Source: Paracidovorax citrulli (lineage in GTDB: Bacteria > Pseudomonadota > Gammaproteobacteria > Burkholderiales > Burkholderiaceae_C). Taken from it: a stretch of DNA of 64,000 nucleotides. Under the pieces are notes generated by a model. The model was given only the letters and a program-made list of their open reading frames with translations, did not search any database and was not told the DNA's origin. The stretch spans positions 167,674 through 231,673 of the forward strand of contig NZ_FNEY01000003.1 of the NCBI RefSeq assembly GCF_900100305.1, given 5' to 3'. Shown here piece after piece: positions 27,404-37,326 of this stretch (positions within the stretch are counted from its first letter, which is position 1; each line of letters begins with the position of its first letter). A program made the translations under genes and the position numbers.

Positions 27404-28105
27404 TCATGCGGCGAGGTCGAACACCAGCACCTCGGCATCGCTGCCCCGGCCCAGGGCCAGTCGGCCCTCGCTTTCCACGAAGGCGGCGTCGCCCGCGGCC
27501 AGCGTCCTGCCGTTGGCCTGCAGCGTGCCACGCAACAGGTGCACGTAGCATTTGCGGGCGGGGTCCAGGGGCAGCTCGGCGACATCCATGCCGTCGAAAA
27601 GTCCTGCATAGAAGCAGGCATCGGCCTGCAGCCCCAGCACGTCCGGCGCGGCTGCCGGGGCGGCCAGCAGATGCAGCCTTCCGCTCCCGCGGCCCGCGGG
27701 GCCCGGAACCTGCGCGTACTCCCGCGCCATGCCCGGGGCCCGCGGCGCGATCCAGATCTGCAGGTAGTGCGCGGGCTGGTCGGGCTGCGGGTTGAATTCA
27801 GCGCGGGTGGCGCCATCGCCGCCCGCCATGCGCTGCACGTGGCCCGCGGCGACGCATTGCACCCGGCCTCTGCAATCGCGGCTGCCCAGCCGGCCGGACA
27901 GCACGTAGCTGAGGATTTCCATGTCGCGGTCGCCGTGCAGACCCAGGCCGGCGCCGGGAGCGATCCATTCCTCATTCAGGGCGCGCAGGTTGCCGAAGCC
28001 CATGTACCGGGGGTCGCGATAGCCGGCGAAGGAGAAGCTGTGGAGCGATCGCAGCCAGCCGTGGTCGGCATGGCCCCGGTCGCACGATTTGCGGACGGTC
28101 AACAT
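27404..28105 (-). CDS. Pirin-family protein (YhhW-like, quercetinase type)
   Basis: A 233-residue bicupin. Its start SCDRGHADHGWLRSLHSFSF and the motif GYRDPRYMGFGNLRALNEEW match the YhhW group. The metal-site residues sit in GLGLHGDRDMEILSYVLSG, where H and E align with the pirin metal ligands. Relatives can cleave quercetin in vitro, but physiological roles are unclear. It heads the pirin-flavodoxin-pirin unit and is divergent from a LysR-type regulator gene with a T-N11-A box between them. Confidence 0.88.
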   Translation of the reverse strand: MLTVRKSCDRGHADHGWLRSLHSFSFAGYRDPRYMGFGNLRALNEEWIAPGAGLGLHGDRDMEILSYVLSGRLGSRDCRGRVQCVAAGHVQRMAGGDGATRAEFNPQPDQPAHYLQIWIAPRAPGMAREYAQVPGPAGRGSGRLHLLAAPAAAPDVLGLQADACFYAGLFDGMDVAELPLDPARKCYVHLLRGTLQANGRTLAAGDAAFVESEGRLALGRGSDAEVLVFDLAA

Positions 28106-28167
28106 GGGCGGGTGTCAGGCAGTGCTGGCACTTTAGAAGCCGCGTGCAACTTGCGGACGCAGTGCGA

Positions 28168-28194
28168 TTGAAGGCATCATTCAAAACCTTTGAA
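28168..28194 (+). promoter_or_regulatory. LysR-type operator, two nested inverted repeats
   Basis: TTCAAA-N3-TTTGAA at 28180-28194 is a perfect 15-bp palindrome containing T-N11-A, the usual LysR recognition architecture. An additional TTGAA half-site at 28168 pairs with the same TTCAA over a 7-bp spacer. The element ends 12 bp before the LysR gene start, so the regulator could repress itself while activating the divergent pirin operon. Confidence 0.6.
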
Positions 28195-28206
28195 GCTTTT
28201 TCCCCG

Positions 28207-29154
28207 ATGCCGGTTCCTCCCCCCGCCCGCGACGCCCTCACGCCCGACAGCCTGGCCATGCTGCAGGTGATCGCGGAAACCGGCAGCTTCGCCGCGGCGG
28301 CGCGGCAGCTCGGCGTGGTGCCCAGCGCGCTCACCTACCGGGTGCGGCAGATCGAAGAGGCGCTGGACGTGCTGCTGTTCGACCGCAGCGCCCGCCAGGC
28401 CCGGCCCACCGAGGCGGGCAGCGAACTGCTGCGCGAAGGCGCCCGCCTGCTCGAGGAGGTGGAGGCCGTCGCGCACCGCGTGCGCCGGGTGGCGACCGGG
28501 TGGGAGCCCCAGCTCACCATCGCGGTGGACGGGGTGATCTCCCCCACCACCCTGCTGGAACTCGTGGAGGCCTTCTATGCGCAGTCGCCCCCGACCCGGC
28601 TCAAGCTGCGCGACGACATCCTCACTGGCACGCTCGAGGCCCTGACCTCCGGCAGGGCGGACCTGGCGCTGGGCGTGGCGGTGAACGCCACCAACGCCTC
28701 CGGCGTGCAGGGCAAGGTGATCGGCGACCTGCTGTTCCTCTTCACCGTGGCGCCGCACCATCCGCTCGCCACCGCGCCCGGCCCGCTCACCGACACGGTG
28801 CTGCGCCAGCACCGGGCCATCGCCGTGGCCGACTCGGCGCAGCACGGCGGCGTGACCATGGGCCTGCTGGGCGGGCAGGACGTGTTCACGGTGGACAGCA
28901 TGCAGACCAAGCTGCAGGCCCAGTTGCGCGGGCTGGGCGCCGGGTTTCTTCCGGAGCCCATGGTGCGGCCCTATGTCGAGGCCGGGCGGCTGGTCGTCCG
29001 CGAGGTCGCGCGGCCCGCGCGCCGCGTGCGCCTGCACTATGCCTGGGGCGGCCCCGGGCATGCCCCGCCGGGCCGCGCCCTGGCGTGGTGGCTGCAGCAG
29101 CTCGAGAGCCCCGCCACCCGCGCGGCGCTGCTGGAAAACCACCATCCGTTCTGA
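28207..29154 (+). CDS. LysR-family transcriptional regulator
   Basis: A 315-residue LysR regulator. The N-terminal winged helix (about 12-72) includes [20 protein letters not shown], then [21 protein letters not shown] type-2 periplasmic-binding-fold effector domain follows (about 100-300). The ATG at 28207 is chosen because the DNA-binding domain begins close to it; an in-frame ATG at 28144 would put the operator inside the gene. It is divergent from the pirin operon, its likely target, and the perfect T-N11-A palindrome lies just upstream. Confidence 0.92.
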   Translation: MPVPPPARDALTPDSLAMLQVIAETGSFAAAARQLGVVPSALTYRVRQIEEALDVLLFDRSARQARPTEAGSELLREGARLLEEVEAVAHRVRRVATGWEPQLTIAVDGVISPTTLLELVEAFYAQSPPTRLKLRDDILTGTLEALTSGRADLALGVAVNATNASGVQGKVIGDLLFLFTVAPHHPLATAPGPLTDTVLRQHRAIAVADSAQHGGVTMGLLGGQDVFTVDSMQTKLQAQLRGLGAGFLPEPMVRPYVEAGRLVVREVARPARRVRLHYAWGGPGHAPPGRALAWWLQQLESPATRAALLENHHPF

Positions 29155-29201
29155 GGCGCGCCGCGGCGTCTCGCACCCATGTATCCATGAAAGGCCGGAC
29201 C

Positions 29202-30311
29202 ATGACTTCTTCCCGCTCCCGTTCCCGCACGCCATCCCCAGGCGCTTCCGCCGGCACCGGCGGGCCACCCCCGTCCGCCCGGCGCATCGCCGTGGTCGGC
29301 GCGGGAATGGCCGGCATCGCCTGCGCCCGCACCCTGGCGCAGGCCGGGCACGCGCCGGTCGTCTTCGAGCAGGCCCGCCGCCCCGGCGGCCGGATGGCGA
29401 CGGTGGAATCGGCGTTCGGAGGTTTCGATGCCGGCGCCCAGTACTTCACCGTGCGCGATGCGCGCTTCGCGCGCGCGCTGGAAACCGTGCCCGGGCTGTG
29501 CCGCCCCTGGAGCGCGAGCACCGTCAAGGTGCTGGATGCCGCGGGACGCACGGCCGCCGCCGCGCCGCCGCCACGCGAACCGCACTGGGTGGCCACGCCC
29601 GGCATGCAGTCCTTGCTGGCCGCGTGGGCACAGCCCCTGGAGCAGGCGGGCCGCCTGTTGCCGGATGCGCGGGTGACCCGCATCGGCGCCGACCCCGTGC
29701 AGCCGGGCCGCTGGCAGCTGCATACCCTGTCGCAGGACGGGGGCCGGCAGGTGCACGCGGGCTTCGATGCGGTGCTGCTGCTCATTCCGGCCGCCCAGGC
29801 CAGTGCCCTGCTGCAGGCCTCGGACGTCGCGCCCGGGCTCGCGGCCGGATTGCATGCGGTGGAGGCAGCGCCGTGCTGGACGCTGATGGTGGCCTACCCC
29901 CATGCCGTGCAGCCCGGCCTCACGACGCTCGGGCCGCAATGGAACGCCGCGCGCAGCACGCACCACCGCATCGCCTGGGTCGCGCGCGAGTCGTCGAAGC
30001 CGGGCCGCGCCCCCGTGGAGCGCTGGACGGCGCAGGCCAGCCCCGCATGGTCGTCGGAACACCGCAACGATGCACCCGCCCGCGTGCAGGCCAAGCTGCT
30101 CAAGGCCTTCGCGGAGGTGACCGGCCTGCGCGCCGCGCCCGTCCATGCGGAAGTGCTGTACTGGCCCGACGCGCAGACGACGCGGCCACTGGGGCGCAGC
30201 CACCTGTGGGACGCCGCGGCCGGCATCGGGCTGGCGGGCGACTGGTGCCTGGGCCACCGGGTCGAGGACGCGTTCGTTGCGGGGCTCGAACTCGCGCTCG
30301 CGGTGGCATGA
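29202..30311 (+). CDS. FAD-dependent amine-oxidase-like oxidoreductase
   Basis: A 369-residue flavoprotein. After a Ser/Pro-rich start of about 25 residues comes the dinucleotide-binding motif [20 protein letters not shown], the GG-doublet RRPGGRMAT and the substrate-side block [12 protein letters not shown]. The C-terminal FAD motif [18 protein letters not shown] is also present. It resembles the NAD(P)-binding renalase-like/amine oxidase proteins of proteobacteria; the substrate is unknown. The ATG at 29202 is preferred (GAAAGG upstream), with 29187 as an alternative. Its stop overlaps the gluQ start (ATGA). Confidence 0.85.
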   Translation: MTSSRSRSRTPSPGASAGTGGPPPSARRIAVVGAGMAGIACARTLAQAGHAPVVFEQARRPGGRMATVESAFGGFDAGAQYFTVRDARFARALETVPGLCRPWSASTVKVLDAAGRTAAAAPPPREPHWVATPGMQSLLAAWAQPLEQAGRLLPDARVTRIGADPVQPGRWQLHTLSQDGGRQVHAGFDAVLLLIPAAQASALLQASDVAPGLAAGLHAVEAAPCWTLMVAYPHAVQPGLTTLGPQWNAARSTHHRIAWVARESSKPGRAPVERWTAQASPAWSSEHRNDAPARVQAKLLKAFAEVTGLRAAPVHAEVLYWPDAQTTRPLGRSHLWDAAAGIGLAGDWCLGHRVEDAFVAGLELALAVA

Positions 30312-31315
30312 GCGTCTCCCCGGCCGCATCCACGCAAGCCCCGGCCGCGGGCCGACGCTATGTAGGCCGCTTCGCGCCCTCGCCCACCGGCCCGCTGCAT
30401 GCGGGCTCGCTGGTGGCCGCGCTGGCCAGTTGGCTGGACGCGCGCTCCGCGGACGATGGCCGCGGCGGCATCTGGCTGGTGCGCATCGAAGACGTGGACA
30501 CGCCACGCTGCCAGCCCGGCGCGGCGGAGACGATTCTGCGGCAGCTCGCGGACTGCGGCCTCGTGCCGGACGGCGCGGTGTGGTGGCAGTCGGCACGCCA
30601 CGCGCGGTATGCCGAGCAGCTGGAGCATCTGGCGCACGCAGGGCTGGCCTACCCGTGCGCCTGCACCCGCGCGGACATCGAGCGCGCGCATCGGCTGCAC
30701 CACGGCGCGCGCGACCGCCATTCGGAGCTGCCCTATCCGGGCACCTGCCGCAATGGCCTGGGCGGGCGCCCGCCCCGGTCCTGGCGGTTTCGCACGTCGG
30801 AATACCAGAAGAAATTTGCCCCGCAGGCCGCCGCGCAGGCGCAGGACCGCCCCGCCATCCATGCGGGCGGCGTGGCCTGGACCGACCGGCGCCTGGGACC
30901 GCGCACGCAGGACGTGGCGGAGGTGGTGGGCGACTTCGTGCTGCGCCGCGCGGACGGCCTCTGGGCTTACCAGCTCGCCGTGGTGGTGGACGATGCCGAC
31001 CAGGGAGTGACGCACGTGGTCCGCGGGGAAGACCTGCTGGACAACACGCCCAGGCAGATTCTTCTGCAGCACGCCCTCGGGGCCGGGGCCCCCTCCTACC
31101 TGCACACGTCCCTGGTGCGCGCACCGGATGGAGAGAAACTCTCCAAACAGCACGGCGCGCCGGCGGTGGACACCTCGAACCCTCTGGCGGCGCTCCGCGC
31201 AGCGGCCGGCGCGCTGGGGCTGCCGCCTCTGCAGCATCCGCACGACACCACCGTCGGCGAGGCGCTGGCGTGGTGGGCGCAGGCATGGCCGCGAATCTAC
31301 AATCGGCCATCGTGA
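30308..31315 (+). CDS. gluQ: Glutamyl-Q tRNA(Asp) synthetase
   Basis: A 335-residue class I synthetase paralogue that attaches glutamate to queuosine at position 34 of tRNA(Asp). The HIGH-like motif is [18 protein letters not shown]. The zinc ligands are CACTR and YPGTCRNGL. The KMSKS-like motif is [10 protein letters not shown]. The anticodon-binding domain of true GluRS is missing, which defines the family. The ATG at 30308 overlaps the upstream stop. trmB follows after 5 nt. Confidence 0.94.
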   Translation: MSVSPAASTQAPAAGRRYVGRFAPSPTGPLHAGSLVAALASWLDARSADDGRGGIWLVRIEDVDTPRCQPGAAETILRQLADCGLVPDGAVWWQSARHARYAEQLEHLAHAGLAYPCACTRADIERAHRLHHGARDRHSELPYPGTCRNGLGGRPPRSWRFRTSEYQKKFAPQAAAQAQDRPAIHAGGVAWTDRRLGPRTQDVAEVVGDFVLRRADGLWAYQLAVVVDDADQGVTHVVRGEDLLDNTPRQILLQHALGAGAPSYLHTSLVRAPDGEKLSKQHGAPAVDTSNPLAALRAAAGALGLPPLQHPHDTTVGEALAWWAQAWPRIYNRPS

Positions 31316-31320
31316 CAGTC

Positions 31321-32070
31321 ATGCATTCCATCCCGGCCGATACCGGCCACACCCCTTCGCGCGCGCCTGCCGGCAACGGCTCGCCGCCCGCCGATGTTGC
31401 CTTTCCCAAGGCGATCAAGAGCTACGTCCGCCGCGCCGGCCGCACCACCACCGGACAGGCCAAGGCCCTGGAGACCTTCGGCTCGCAGTTCGTGCTCGAC
31501 TACACCCCCGGGCCGCTCGACGCGCAAGCCGCTTTCGGCCGCGCCGCGCCACTCATCCTGGAGATCGGCTTCGGCATGGGAGAAGCCACGGCCCACATCG
31601 CCGGCGTGCGGCCGCAGGACGACTTCCTGTGCTGCGAAGTGCACGAGCCGGGCGTCGGCGCCCTGCTCAAGCGCATCGGCGAACGGGGCCTGACCAACAT
31701 CCGCATCCTGCAGCACGACGCCGTGGAGGTGATCGACCACATGCTCCCGGAAGGCAGCCTCGACGGCGTGCACATCTTCTTTCCGGACCCCTGGCACAAG
31801 AAGCGCCACAACAAGCGGCGGCTGGTCCAGCCACCGCTCGTGGCCAAGCTCGCGCGGCGGCTGAAGCCCGGGGGCTACCTGCACTGCGCGACCGACTGGC
31901 AACCCTATGCGGAGCAGATGCTGGAGGTGCTCTCGGCGGAGCCGCTGCTGGCCAACTCTGCCGACGGCTACGCGCCGCAGCCCGACTACCGCCCGCTCAC
32001 CAAGTTCGAGAACCGGGGCCTGCGCCTGGGCCACGGCGTGTGGGATATCCTCTTCCGGCGCGTGGCCTGA
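31321..32070 (+). CDS. trmB: tRNA (guanine-N7-)-methyltransferase TrmB
   Basis: A 249-residue SAM-dependent methyltransferase modifying G46 of tRNA. SAM motif I is [17 protein letters not shown]. The characteristic [20 protein letters not shown] block and the C-terminal substrate block [17 protein letters not shown] are present. The ATG at 31321 is chosen, with a GTG at 31312 overlapping the gluQ stop as an alternative. The N-terminal tail of about 45 residues is longer than in E. coli and low in conservation. It is probably co-transcribed with gluQ. Confidence 0.95.
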   Translation: MHSIPADTGHTPSRAPAGNGSPPADVAFPKAIKSYVRRAGRTTTGQAKALETFGSQFVLDYTPGPLDAQAAFGRAAPLILEIGFGMGEATAHIAGVRPQDDFLCCEVHEPGVGALLKRIGERGLTNIRILQHDAVEVIDHMLPEGSLDGVHIFFPDPWHKKRHNKRRLVQPPLVAKLARRLKPGGYLHCATDWQPYAEQMLEVLSAEPLLANSADGYAPQPDYRPLTKFENRGLRLGHGVWDILFRRVA

Positions 32071-32112
32071 CAGGCAGCGCCGCGCATCCGTCGCAACGCC
32101 CGGCCCCCTTCC

Positions 32113-33156
32113 ATGAAGCCCATCCTCGACAACCTGGTCGAAATGACCGGCCATCGCGATCACCTGCGGCTGGAAGTGTCGGTCCTGTCCACGCTGCACA
32201 AGCTTCCTTCCATCAAGGCGGTGCGCGCGCTGGAGATCTTCGAGTCGGGGGGTGAAGCCTGCGTGCGGCCACGCACCTGGCACCAGGACGGGCAGATGGT
32301 CACCAGCGACTGGGAAGCCCCGGTCGATCCGCGGCGCGAACCGCTGTCGGCATTCCCGGCGCTGCATGAATGCATCGCGCAGCGCCGGCCGCACGTGCTG
32401 CAGTCCGTGCGGCGCGGCGAGCACATGCTGTGGCTGCCGGTGTGGCTGCACGATTCGGTGCATGCCTGCATCGAAGTCACGCAGTCGCGGCCCTTCTCGG
32501 CCCACAAGCTCGACGTGATCCAGAGCGTCTTCTTCGTCTATCAGAACTACCAGAGCCTGCTGGACTACAGCGAGCGCGACGCGCTGACCGGCCTCTTCAA
32601 CCGCAAGACCTTCGACGAGCAGTTCGCCCGGCGCGGCGGCGTGTCCAGCAACGCGGCGAGACAGGCGCCCACCGAGCCGGCCGATGCGTCCGAGCCGCGC
32701 GGCGAGGCGCCGCAGCACTGGCTGGCCGTGGTGGACATCGACCACTTCAAGCAGGTCAACGACCGCTTCGGTCACCTGTACGGCGACGAGGTGCTGATCC
32801 TCGTCGCCAACATCCTGCGCAACTCCTTCCGCGGGCACGACCGCATCTTCCGCTTCGGCGGGGAGGAGTTCGTGGTTCTGCTGCGCTCGACGACGCTCGC
32901 CACCGCCCACAAGGCCTTCAACCGGTTCCGCATCGCCGTGCAGGAATACGACTTCCCGCAGGTGGGCCGCGTCACGGTGAGCCTGGGCTTCGCGAGCACG
33001 GAGCGCGGCGCCCCGGTGGAGATCCTGGGCCAGGCGGACCAGGCGCTCTACTACGCCAAGGAACACGGCCGCAACCGCGTGTGCTACTACGACGACCTGG
33101 TGCGCGAGGGCCATCTGCACGCCAAGGTCGCGAACGACAACGTCGAACTGTTCTGA
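32113..33156 (+). CDS. Diguanylate cyclase with GAF-like sensory domain
   Basis: A 347-residue cyclic-di-GMP synthase. An N-terminal region (about 1-150, EMTGHRDHLRLEVSVLSTLH onward) looks like a GAF-type sensor without membrane segments. The GGDEF domain follows (about 155-330) with DALTGLFNRKTF, DIDHFKQVNDRFGHLYGD and the active-site FRFGGEEFVVLL. An RGHD I-site ends five residues before GGEEF. A 40-residue Ala/Glu/Pro-rich insertion (about 178-205) interrupts the early GGDEF domain. It is cytoplasmic by prediction and ends before a terminator shared with alaS. Confidence 0.9.
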   Translation: MKPILDNLVEMTGHRDHLRLEVSVLSTLHKLPSIKAVRALEIFESGGEACVRPRTWHQDGQMVTSDWEAPVDPRREPLSAFPALHECIAQRRPHVLQSVRRGEHMLWLPVWLHDSVHACIEVTQSRPFSAHKLDVIQSVFFVYQNYQSLLDYSERDALTGLFNRKTFDEQFARRGGVSSNAARQAPTEPADASEPRGEAPQHWLAVVDIDHFKQVNDRFGHLYGDEVLILVANILRNSFRGHDRIFRFGGEEFVVLLRSTTLATAHKAFNRFRIAVQEYDFPQVGRVTVSLGFASTERGAPVEILGQADQALYYAKEHGRNRVCYYDDLVREGHLHAKVANDNVELF

Positions 33157-33220
33157 CCGGGCCGGCCGGGGCAGTGTTCCGGCCCACGCCCCGCTGCACT
33201 CCAGCTGTCTCTTGAATGCA

Positions 33221-33246
33221 AAAAGGCCCGCGCAGGCGGGCCTTCT
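33221..33246 (-). terminator. Rho-independent terminator of alaS (possibly bidirectional)
   Basis: A perfect 7-bp stem GGCCCGC / GCGGGCC with a 4-nt loop. On the minus strand it is followed by TTTTT, making it the terminator of alaS, whose stop is 25 bp away. On the plus strand the tail is only TTCT, so termination of the diguanylate cyclase transcript is less certain. Confidence 0.8.
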
Positions 33247-33267
33247 GCTCTGGGCCCGGCGCTCCGG

Positions 33268-35898
33268 TCAGGCGCGCTCGCCCACCCACGCGGCCACGGA
33301 GGCCAGCGCCGCGGGCAACGCCGCGGCATCCGTGCCGCCGGCCATCGCCATGTCGGGCTTGCCGCCGCCCTTGCCGCCCACTTGGCTGGCGACGAAGTTC
33401 ACCAGTTCGCCGGCCTTCACCTTCGCCATCGCATCCGGCGTGACGCCCGCCGCGATCTGCACCTTGGCGCCGTCCACCGCCGCCAGCACGATGGCCGCGC
33501 TCTTGAGCTTGTCCTTGAGCTTGTCCATGGTGTCGCGCAGGGTCTTGGCATCCGCGCCCGGCAGCGTGGCGGCCAGCACCTTCAGGCCCTTCACGTCCAC
33601 CGCCTGGCCGGCCAGTTCGTCGCCCTGGCTGGAAGCCAGCTTGCCCTTGAGGGCCGCGACTTCGCGCTCGAGCGCCTTGACCTGGTCGAGCGCCTGGCCG
33701 ATGCGGCCCGTGATCTCCGCGGCCGGGGCCCGCAGCGCGCCCGCCGCCTTGGCGACGGTGTCTTCCAGTTGCTGCAGGTAGGCCAGCGCGCCGGCGCCCG
33801 TCACCGCCTCGATGCGGCGCACGCCCGCGGCCACGCCGCTCTCGCCCACCACCTTGAAGAGGCCGATGTCGCCCGTGCGGGCGACGTGCGTGCCGCCGCA
33901 CAGCTCGCGGCTGGTGCCGATGTCGAGCACGCGCACGGTTTCGCCGTACTTCTCGCCGAACAGCATCATGGCGCCGGTCTTCTGGGCGGATTCGATGTCC
34001 ATCACGCGGGCACCGGTCGGCGTGTTGGCGAGGATCTCCTCGTTCACGCGGCGCTCGATCTCGCGGATCTGCGCGTCGGTGACCGGTGCGTTGTGCGCGA
34101 AGTCGAAGCGCGTGCGCTCGGCATTCACCAGCGAGCCCTTCTGCTGCACGTGGCTGCCCAGCACTTCGCGCAGGGCCTTGTGCATGATGTGCGTGACCGA
34201 ATGGTTGCGCATGGTCGCGGCGCGCAGCGCGGCATCGACCTCTGCCTGCACGGCATCGCCCACGCGCAGCGTGCCGGACTCCAGGCGGCCGTGGTGGCCA
34301 TAGACGTCGGCGCGGATCTTGAGGGTGTCGTCCACGGCGAAGCGCGCGCCACCCGCGTGGATCACGCCCTGGTCGCCCACCTGGCCGCCGCTTTCGGCAT
34401 AGAACGGGGTGTTGTCGAGCACCACCACGCCGTTCTGCCCGGCCTCCAGCGCCTGCGCGCTCGTGCCGTCCACGTAGATCGCCACGATCTTCGCGCTTTC
34501 GGTCAGGCCGTCGTAGCCGCTGAAGCGGTTGGCCTCGCCGCCGTACTCGAGCGCCTTGTCCATCTTGAACTTGCCGGCGGCACGCGCCTGGGCCTTCTGG
34601 CGGTCCATGGCGGCCTTGAAGCCGTCCTCGTCCACCGTCACGCCGCGCTCGCGGCAAACGTCGTTGGTCAGGTCGAGCGGGAAGCCGTAGGTGTCGTGCA
34701 GCTTGAAGGCCACGTCGCCGGGCAGCACCTTCGCGCCGCCGCCCAGGGCCGCGTCGAGGATGTCCATGCCGTTGGCGAGCGTCTCGAAGAAGCGCTCTTC
34801 CTCGGCCTTGAGCACCTCGGTGATGCGCTGCTCCTGCTCGCGCAGCTTCGGATAGGCGTCGCCCATCTGGGCCACGAGATCCTTCACGAGGCTGTGGAAG
34901 AACGGCGTCTTGCGGCCGAGCTTGTAGCCGTGGCGGATGGCGCGGCGCACGATGCGGCGCTGCACGTAGCCGCGGCCTTCGTTGCTGGGGATCACGCCGT
35001 CGCTCACGAGGAACGCGGTGGCACGGATGTGGTCGGCGATGACCTTGAGCGACGGGTTGGCGAGGCCGGCGGTGCCGGTCTCGCGCGCAGCGGCCTGGAT
35101 GAGCGCGGCGAACAGGTCGATCTCGTAGTTGCTGTGCACGTGCTGCAGGATGGCCGCGAGGCGCTCCAGGCCCATGCCGGTATCGACGCAGGGCGCGGGC
35201 AGCGGCGTGACGGAGCCGTCTTCCGCCATGTCGAACTGCATGAACACGTTGTTCCAGATCTCGATGAAGCGGTCGCCGTCCTCATCGGGGCTGCCCGGGG
35301 GACCGCCGGGGATGTGGGGGCCGTGGTCGTAGAAGATCTCGGAGCACGGGCCGCAGGGGCCGGTGTCGGCCATCATCCAGAAGTTGTCGGACTTGTAGCG
35401 GCCGCCCTTGTTGTCGCCGATGCGGATCACGCGCTCGGGCGGCAGTCCGATCTCCTTCGTCCAGATGTCGTAGGCCTCGTCGTCCTCGGCATACACGGTG
35501 GCCAGCAGGCGCTCCTTCGGCAGGCCATAGACTTCGGTGAGCAGCTCCCAGGCCCACTTCAGCGAGTCGCGCTTGAAATAGTCGCCGAAGGACCAGTTGC
35601 CGAGCATCTCGAAGAAGGTGTGGTGGCGCGCGGTGTAGCCCACGTTCTCCAGGTCGTTGTGCTTGCCGCCGGCGCGCAGGCAGGCCTGCACGGACGTGGC
35701 CCGCACGTAGGGGCGCTTGTCGGTGCCCAGGAACACGTCCTTGAACTGCACCATGCCGGAGTTGGTGAACATCAGCGTGGGGTCGTTGCCCGGCACCAGC
35801 GGGCTGGACGGCACCACGGTGTGGCCCTTGGAGGCGAAGAAGTCCAGAAAACTCTTGCGGATGTCGGCAACGGACGACGGCGGGGTCGGTTTCGTCAT
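33268..35898 (-). CDS. alaS: Alanyl-tRNA synthetase
   Basis: An 876-residue class II synthetase of normal length. The catalytic core begins [20 protein letters not shown] with motif 1, then [20 protein letters not shown]. The editing domain has the metal-site HSVTHIMH and [15 protein letters not shown]. The C-terminal C-Ala domain includes a coiled coil (about 725-770) and a Gly/Lys-rich end. The ATG at 35898 starts the conserved N-terminus. A rho-independent terminator lies just past the stop. Confidence 0.97.
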   Translation of the reverse strand: MTKPTPPSSVADIRKSFLDFFASKGHTVVPSSPLVPGNDPTLMFTNSGMVQFKDVFLGTDKRPYVRATSVQACLRAGGKHNDLENVGYTARHHTFFEMLGNWSFGDYFKRDSLKWAWELLTEVYGLPKERLLATVYAEDDEAYDIWTKEIGLPPERVIRIGDNKGGRYKSDNFWMMADTGPCGPCSEIFYDHGPHIPGGPPGSPDEDGDRFIEIWNNVFMQFDMAEDGSVTPLPAPCVDTGMGLERLAAILQHVHSNYEIDLFAALIQAAARETGTAGLANPSLKVIADHIRATAFLVSDGVIPSNEGRGYVQRRIVRRAIRHGYKLGRKTPFFHSLVKDLVAQMGDAYPKLREQEQRITEVLKAEEERFFETLANGMDILDAALGGGAKVLPGDVAFKLHDTYGFPLDLTNDVCRERGVTVDEDGFKAAMDRQKAQARAAGKFKMDKALEYGGEANRFSGYDGLTESAKIVAIYVDGTSAQALEAGQNGVVVLDNTPFYAESGGQVGDQGVIHAGGARFAVDDTLKIRADVYGHHGRLESGTLRVGDAVQAEVDAALRAATMRNHSVTHIMHKALREVLGSHVQQKGSLVNAERTRFDFAHNAPVTDAQIREIERRVNEEILANTPTGARVMDIESAQKTGAMMLFGEKYGETVRVLDIGTSRELCGGTHVARTGDIGLFKVVGESGVAAGVRRIEAVTGAGALAYLQQLEDTVAKAAGALRAPAAEITGRIGQALDQVKALEREVAALKGKLASSQGDELAGQAVDVKGLKVLAATLPGADAKTLRDTMDKLKDKLKSAAIVLAAVDGAKVQIAAGVTPDAMAKVKAGELVNFVASQVGGKGGGKPDMAMAGGTDAAALPAALASVAAWVGERA

Positions 35899-36047
35899 GG
35901 GCGAAAGGGCGGCGAGCCTCGAGTGCGTGGAGCGCGCTGCGACGGGCGCAGCCGCGGGGATTGTTGTGAAGCGTAACCCCCGATTCTATCGAGCCGGGCC
36001 TGCCGTTCGCCGCGCCGCGGGGCCGGCCCTGCCCCGCGCGGGGCCGC

Positions 36048-37193
36048 TCACCGCCGGGCGCGCTGGTGCGGGGTGCGGTTGGTGTAGCTCGCGTTGCCCA
36101 GGCCCGTGCCCACGGTGAGCACGGCCCAGCGCTCCACGTCCTGGGTGAAGGGCAGTTCCGAGAGCCCCTGCACCACGGCGTCGTTGTGCAGGCAGACCTG
36201 GGTGCGGCCGCCGTTGATGGCCGGCAGGCGCTCGCACAGGTCGCGCGGCAGGTGGAAGCGGATGCTCTCCCAGTTGCCCGGCAGGTTCTGCGTGCCGCCG
36301 GCGAGCGAGCCGTCTTCGCAGACCAGGCCCGGGCAGGCGACGCCCACGAAAGGCGCGAGGCTCAGCTCCTTCTTCCGGGCATGCTCGACCAGACCCTCCA
36401 GGATGCCGGCGATGCCGTCCACGAGCTCGTCGCGGTGCGGGGCATCGTCCGCATGGCCCCATTTCTCGCGGCGCAGCACCTCGGCCCTGGACATGTCGGG
36501 CGCGGAATGCAGGTGGGTCTGCACGATGCCGCAGCGCACGTTGGTGCCGCCGATGTCCACCGCCAGGATCGCGTCGTAGCTCTGCAGCAGCGCGGGCGGC
36601 GCCAGGTGCACCCAGCCGATCAGGCCGCCCTCGTCGGCATGGTGGTGCAGCAGGCGCAGTTCCACCGGGTCCTTCTTCTTGCGCTGGAGCTCCTCCGCGA
36701 CGAGGTCGGCCGCGCGGGCGATGGCGCGCTCGCCCACCTCGCTCTGGTGGAAGCCTCCGCCCACGATCACGCGCTCCACGCCCTTCCAGGTCTTGTGCTG
36801 CAGGAAGCGCAGGACCACGTGGGCGAACTGCTGTGCATAGTCTTCCGAGGCCGCCTCGATCGCCCGGGCCGCCACGCCGTCCCTGGCCAGCATTTCGTCC
36901 AGGCGCTGCTTGCTGATTTCGCACGTGGGCTTGTCGCCCAGCGGGTCCTTGCCGGCCATGTCGGCATAGAGGGTGCGCCAGGCATCCAGCATGTGCCGGA
37001 ACGCGGTGCGGCTGGCGTTGTCGCCCGCGAAGCCGTCACCGTCGCGCAGTTCGAGGCTGTAGTCGTCGATGGTGACGGACGCCAGCTCCATGTCGCCGTG
37101 CGGACCCGCCGCGCACAGGGCGAGCCGGGCTTTTTCCTCGCGCTCGGCCGCGGCGGCGGACACCGGCGCTTCTTCCTTCTCTTTGGATGCCAT
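36048..37193 (-). CDS. ROK-family sugar kinase-like protein with N-terminal extension
   Basis: A 381-residue protein. The phosphate-binding motif AVDIGGTNVRCG sits unusually far in, near residue 215, instead of at the start. It is followed by VGVACPGLVCEDGSLAGGTQ, LHNDAVVQGLSELPF and the adenosine-motif WAVLTVGTGLGNASY, as in ROK/glucokinase proteins. The first 200 residues include a charged, Ala/Glu-rich start and a GGGF block, and may be a separate or rearranged subdomain. It is probably cytosolic, and the phosphorylated sugar is unknown. The ATG at 37193 is chosen by the start of the continuous domain. Confidence 0.78.
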   Translation of the reverse strand: MASKEKEEAPVSAAAAEREEKARLALCAAGPHGDMELASVTIDDYSLELRDGDGFAGDNASRTAFRHMLDAWRTLYADMAGKDPLGDKPTCEISKQRLDEMLARDGVAARAIEAASEDYAQQFAHVVLRFLQHKTWKGVERVIVGGGFHQSEVGERAIARAADLVAEELQRKKKDPVELRLLHHHADEGGLIGWVHLAPPALLQSYDAILAVDIGGTNVRCGIVQTHLHSAPDMSRAEVLRREKWGHADDAPHRDELVDGIAGILEGLVEHARKKELSLAPFVGVACPGLVCEDGSLAGGTQNLPGNWESIRFHLPRDLCERLPAINGGRTQVCLHNDAVVQGLSELPFTQDVERWAVLTVGTGLGNASYTNRTPHQRARR

Positions 37194-37326
37194 GGTCGTG
37201 TTCGTAGGGAGGGATGGGCCCGCGTCGCAGGCCCTGGCCCGATGGTGCCCCGCCGGACGGCGCGGCCGCGTCAGCCAACGCCGCCAAACCACGCCCCAGG
37301 AGGTGGCAGGGGAAGGCAGGCGGCGG

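Noticed and set aside
30145..31320. TrmB starting far upstream in its open frame
   Set aside because: The upstream part overlaps gluQ and is not protein-like; the conserved TrmB sequence fits the ATG at 31321.
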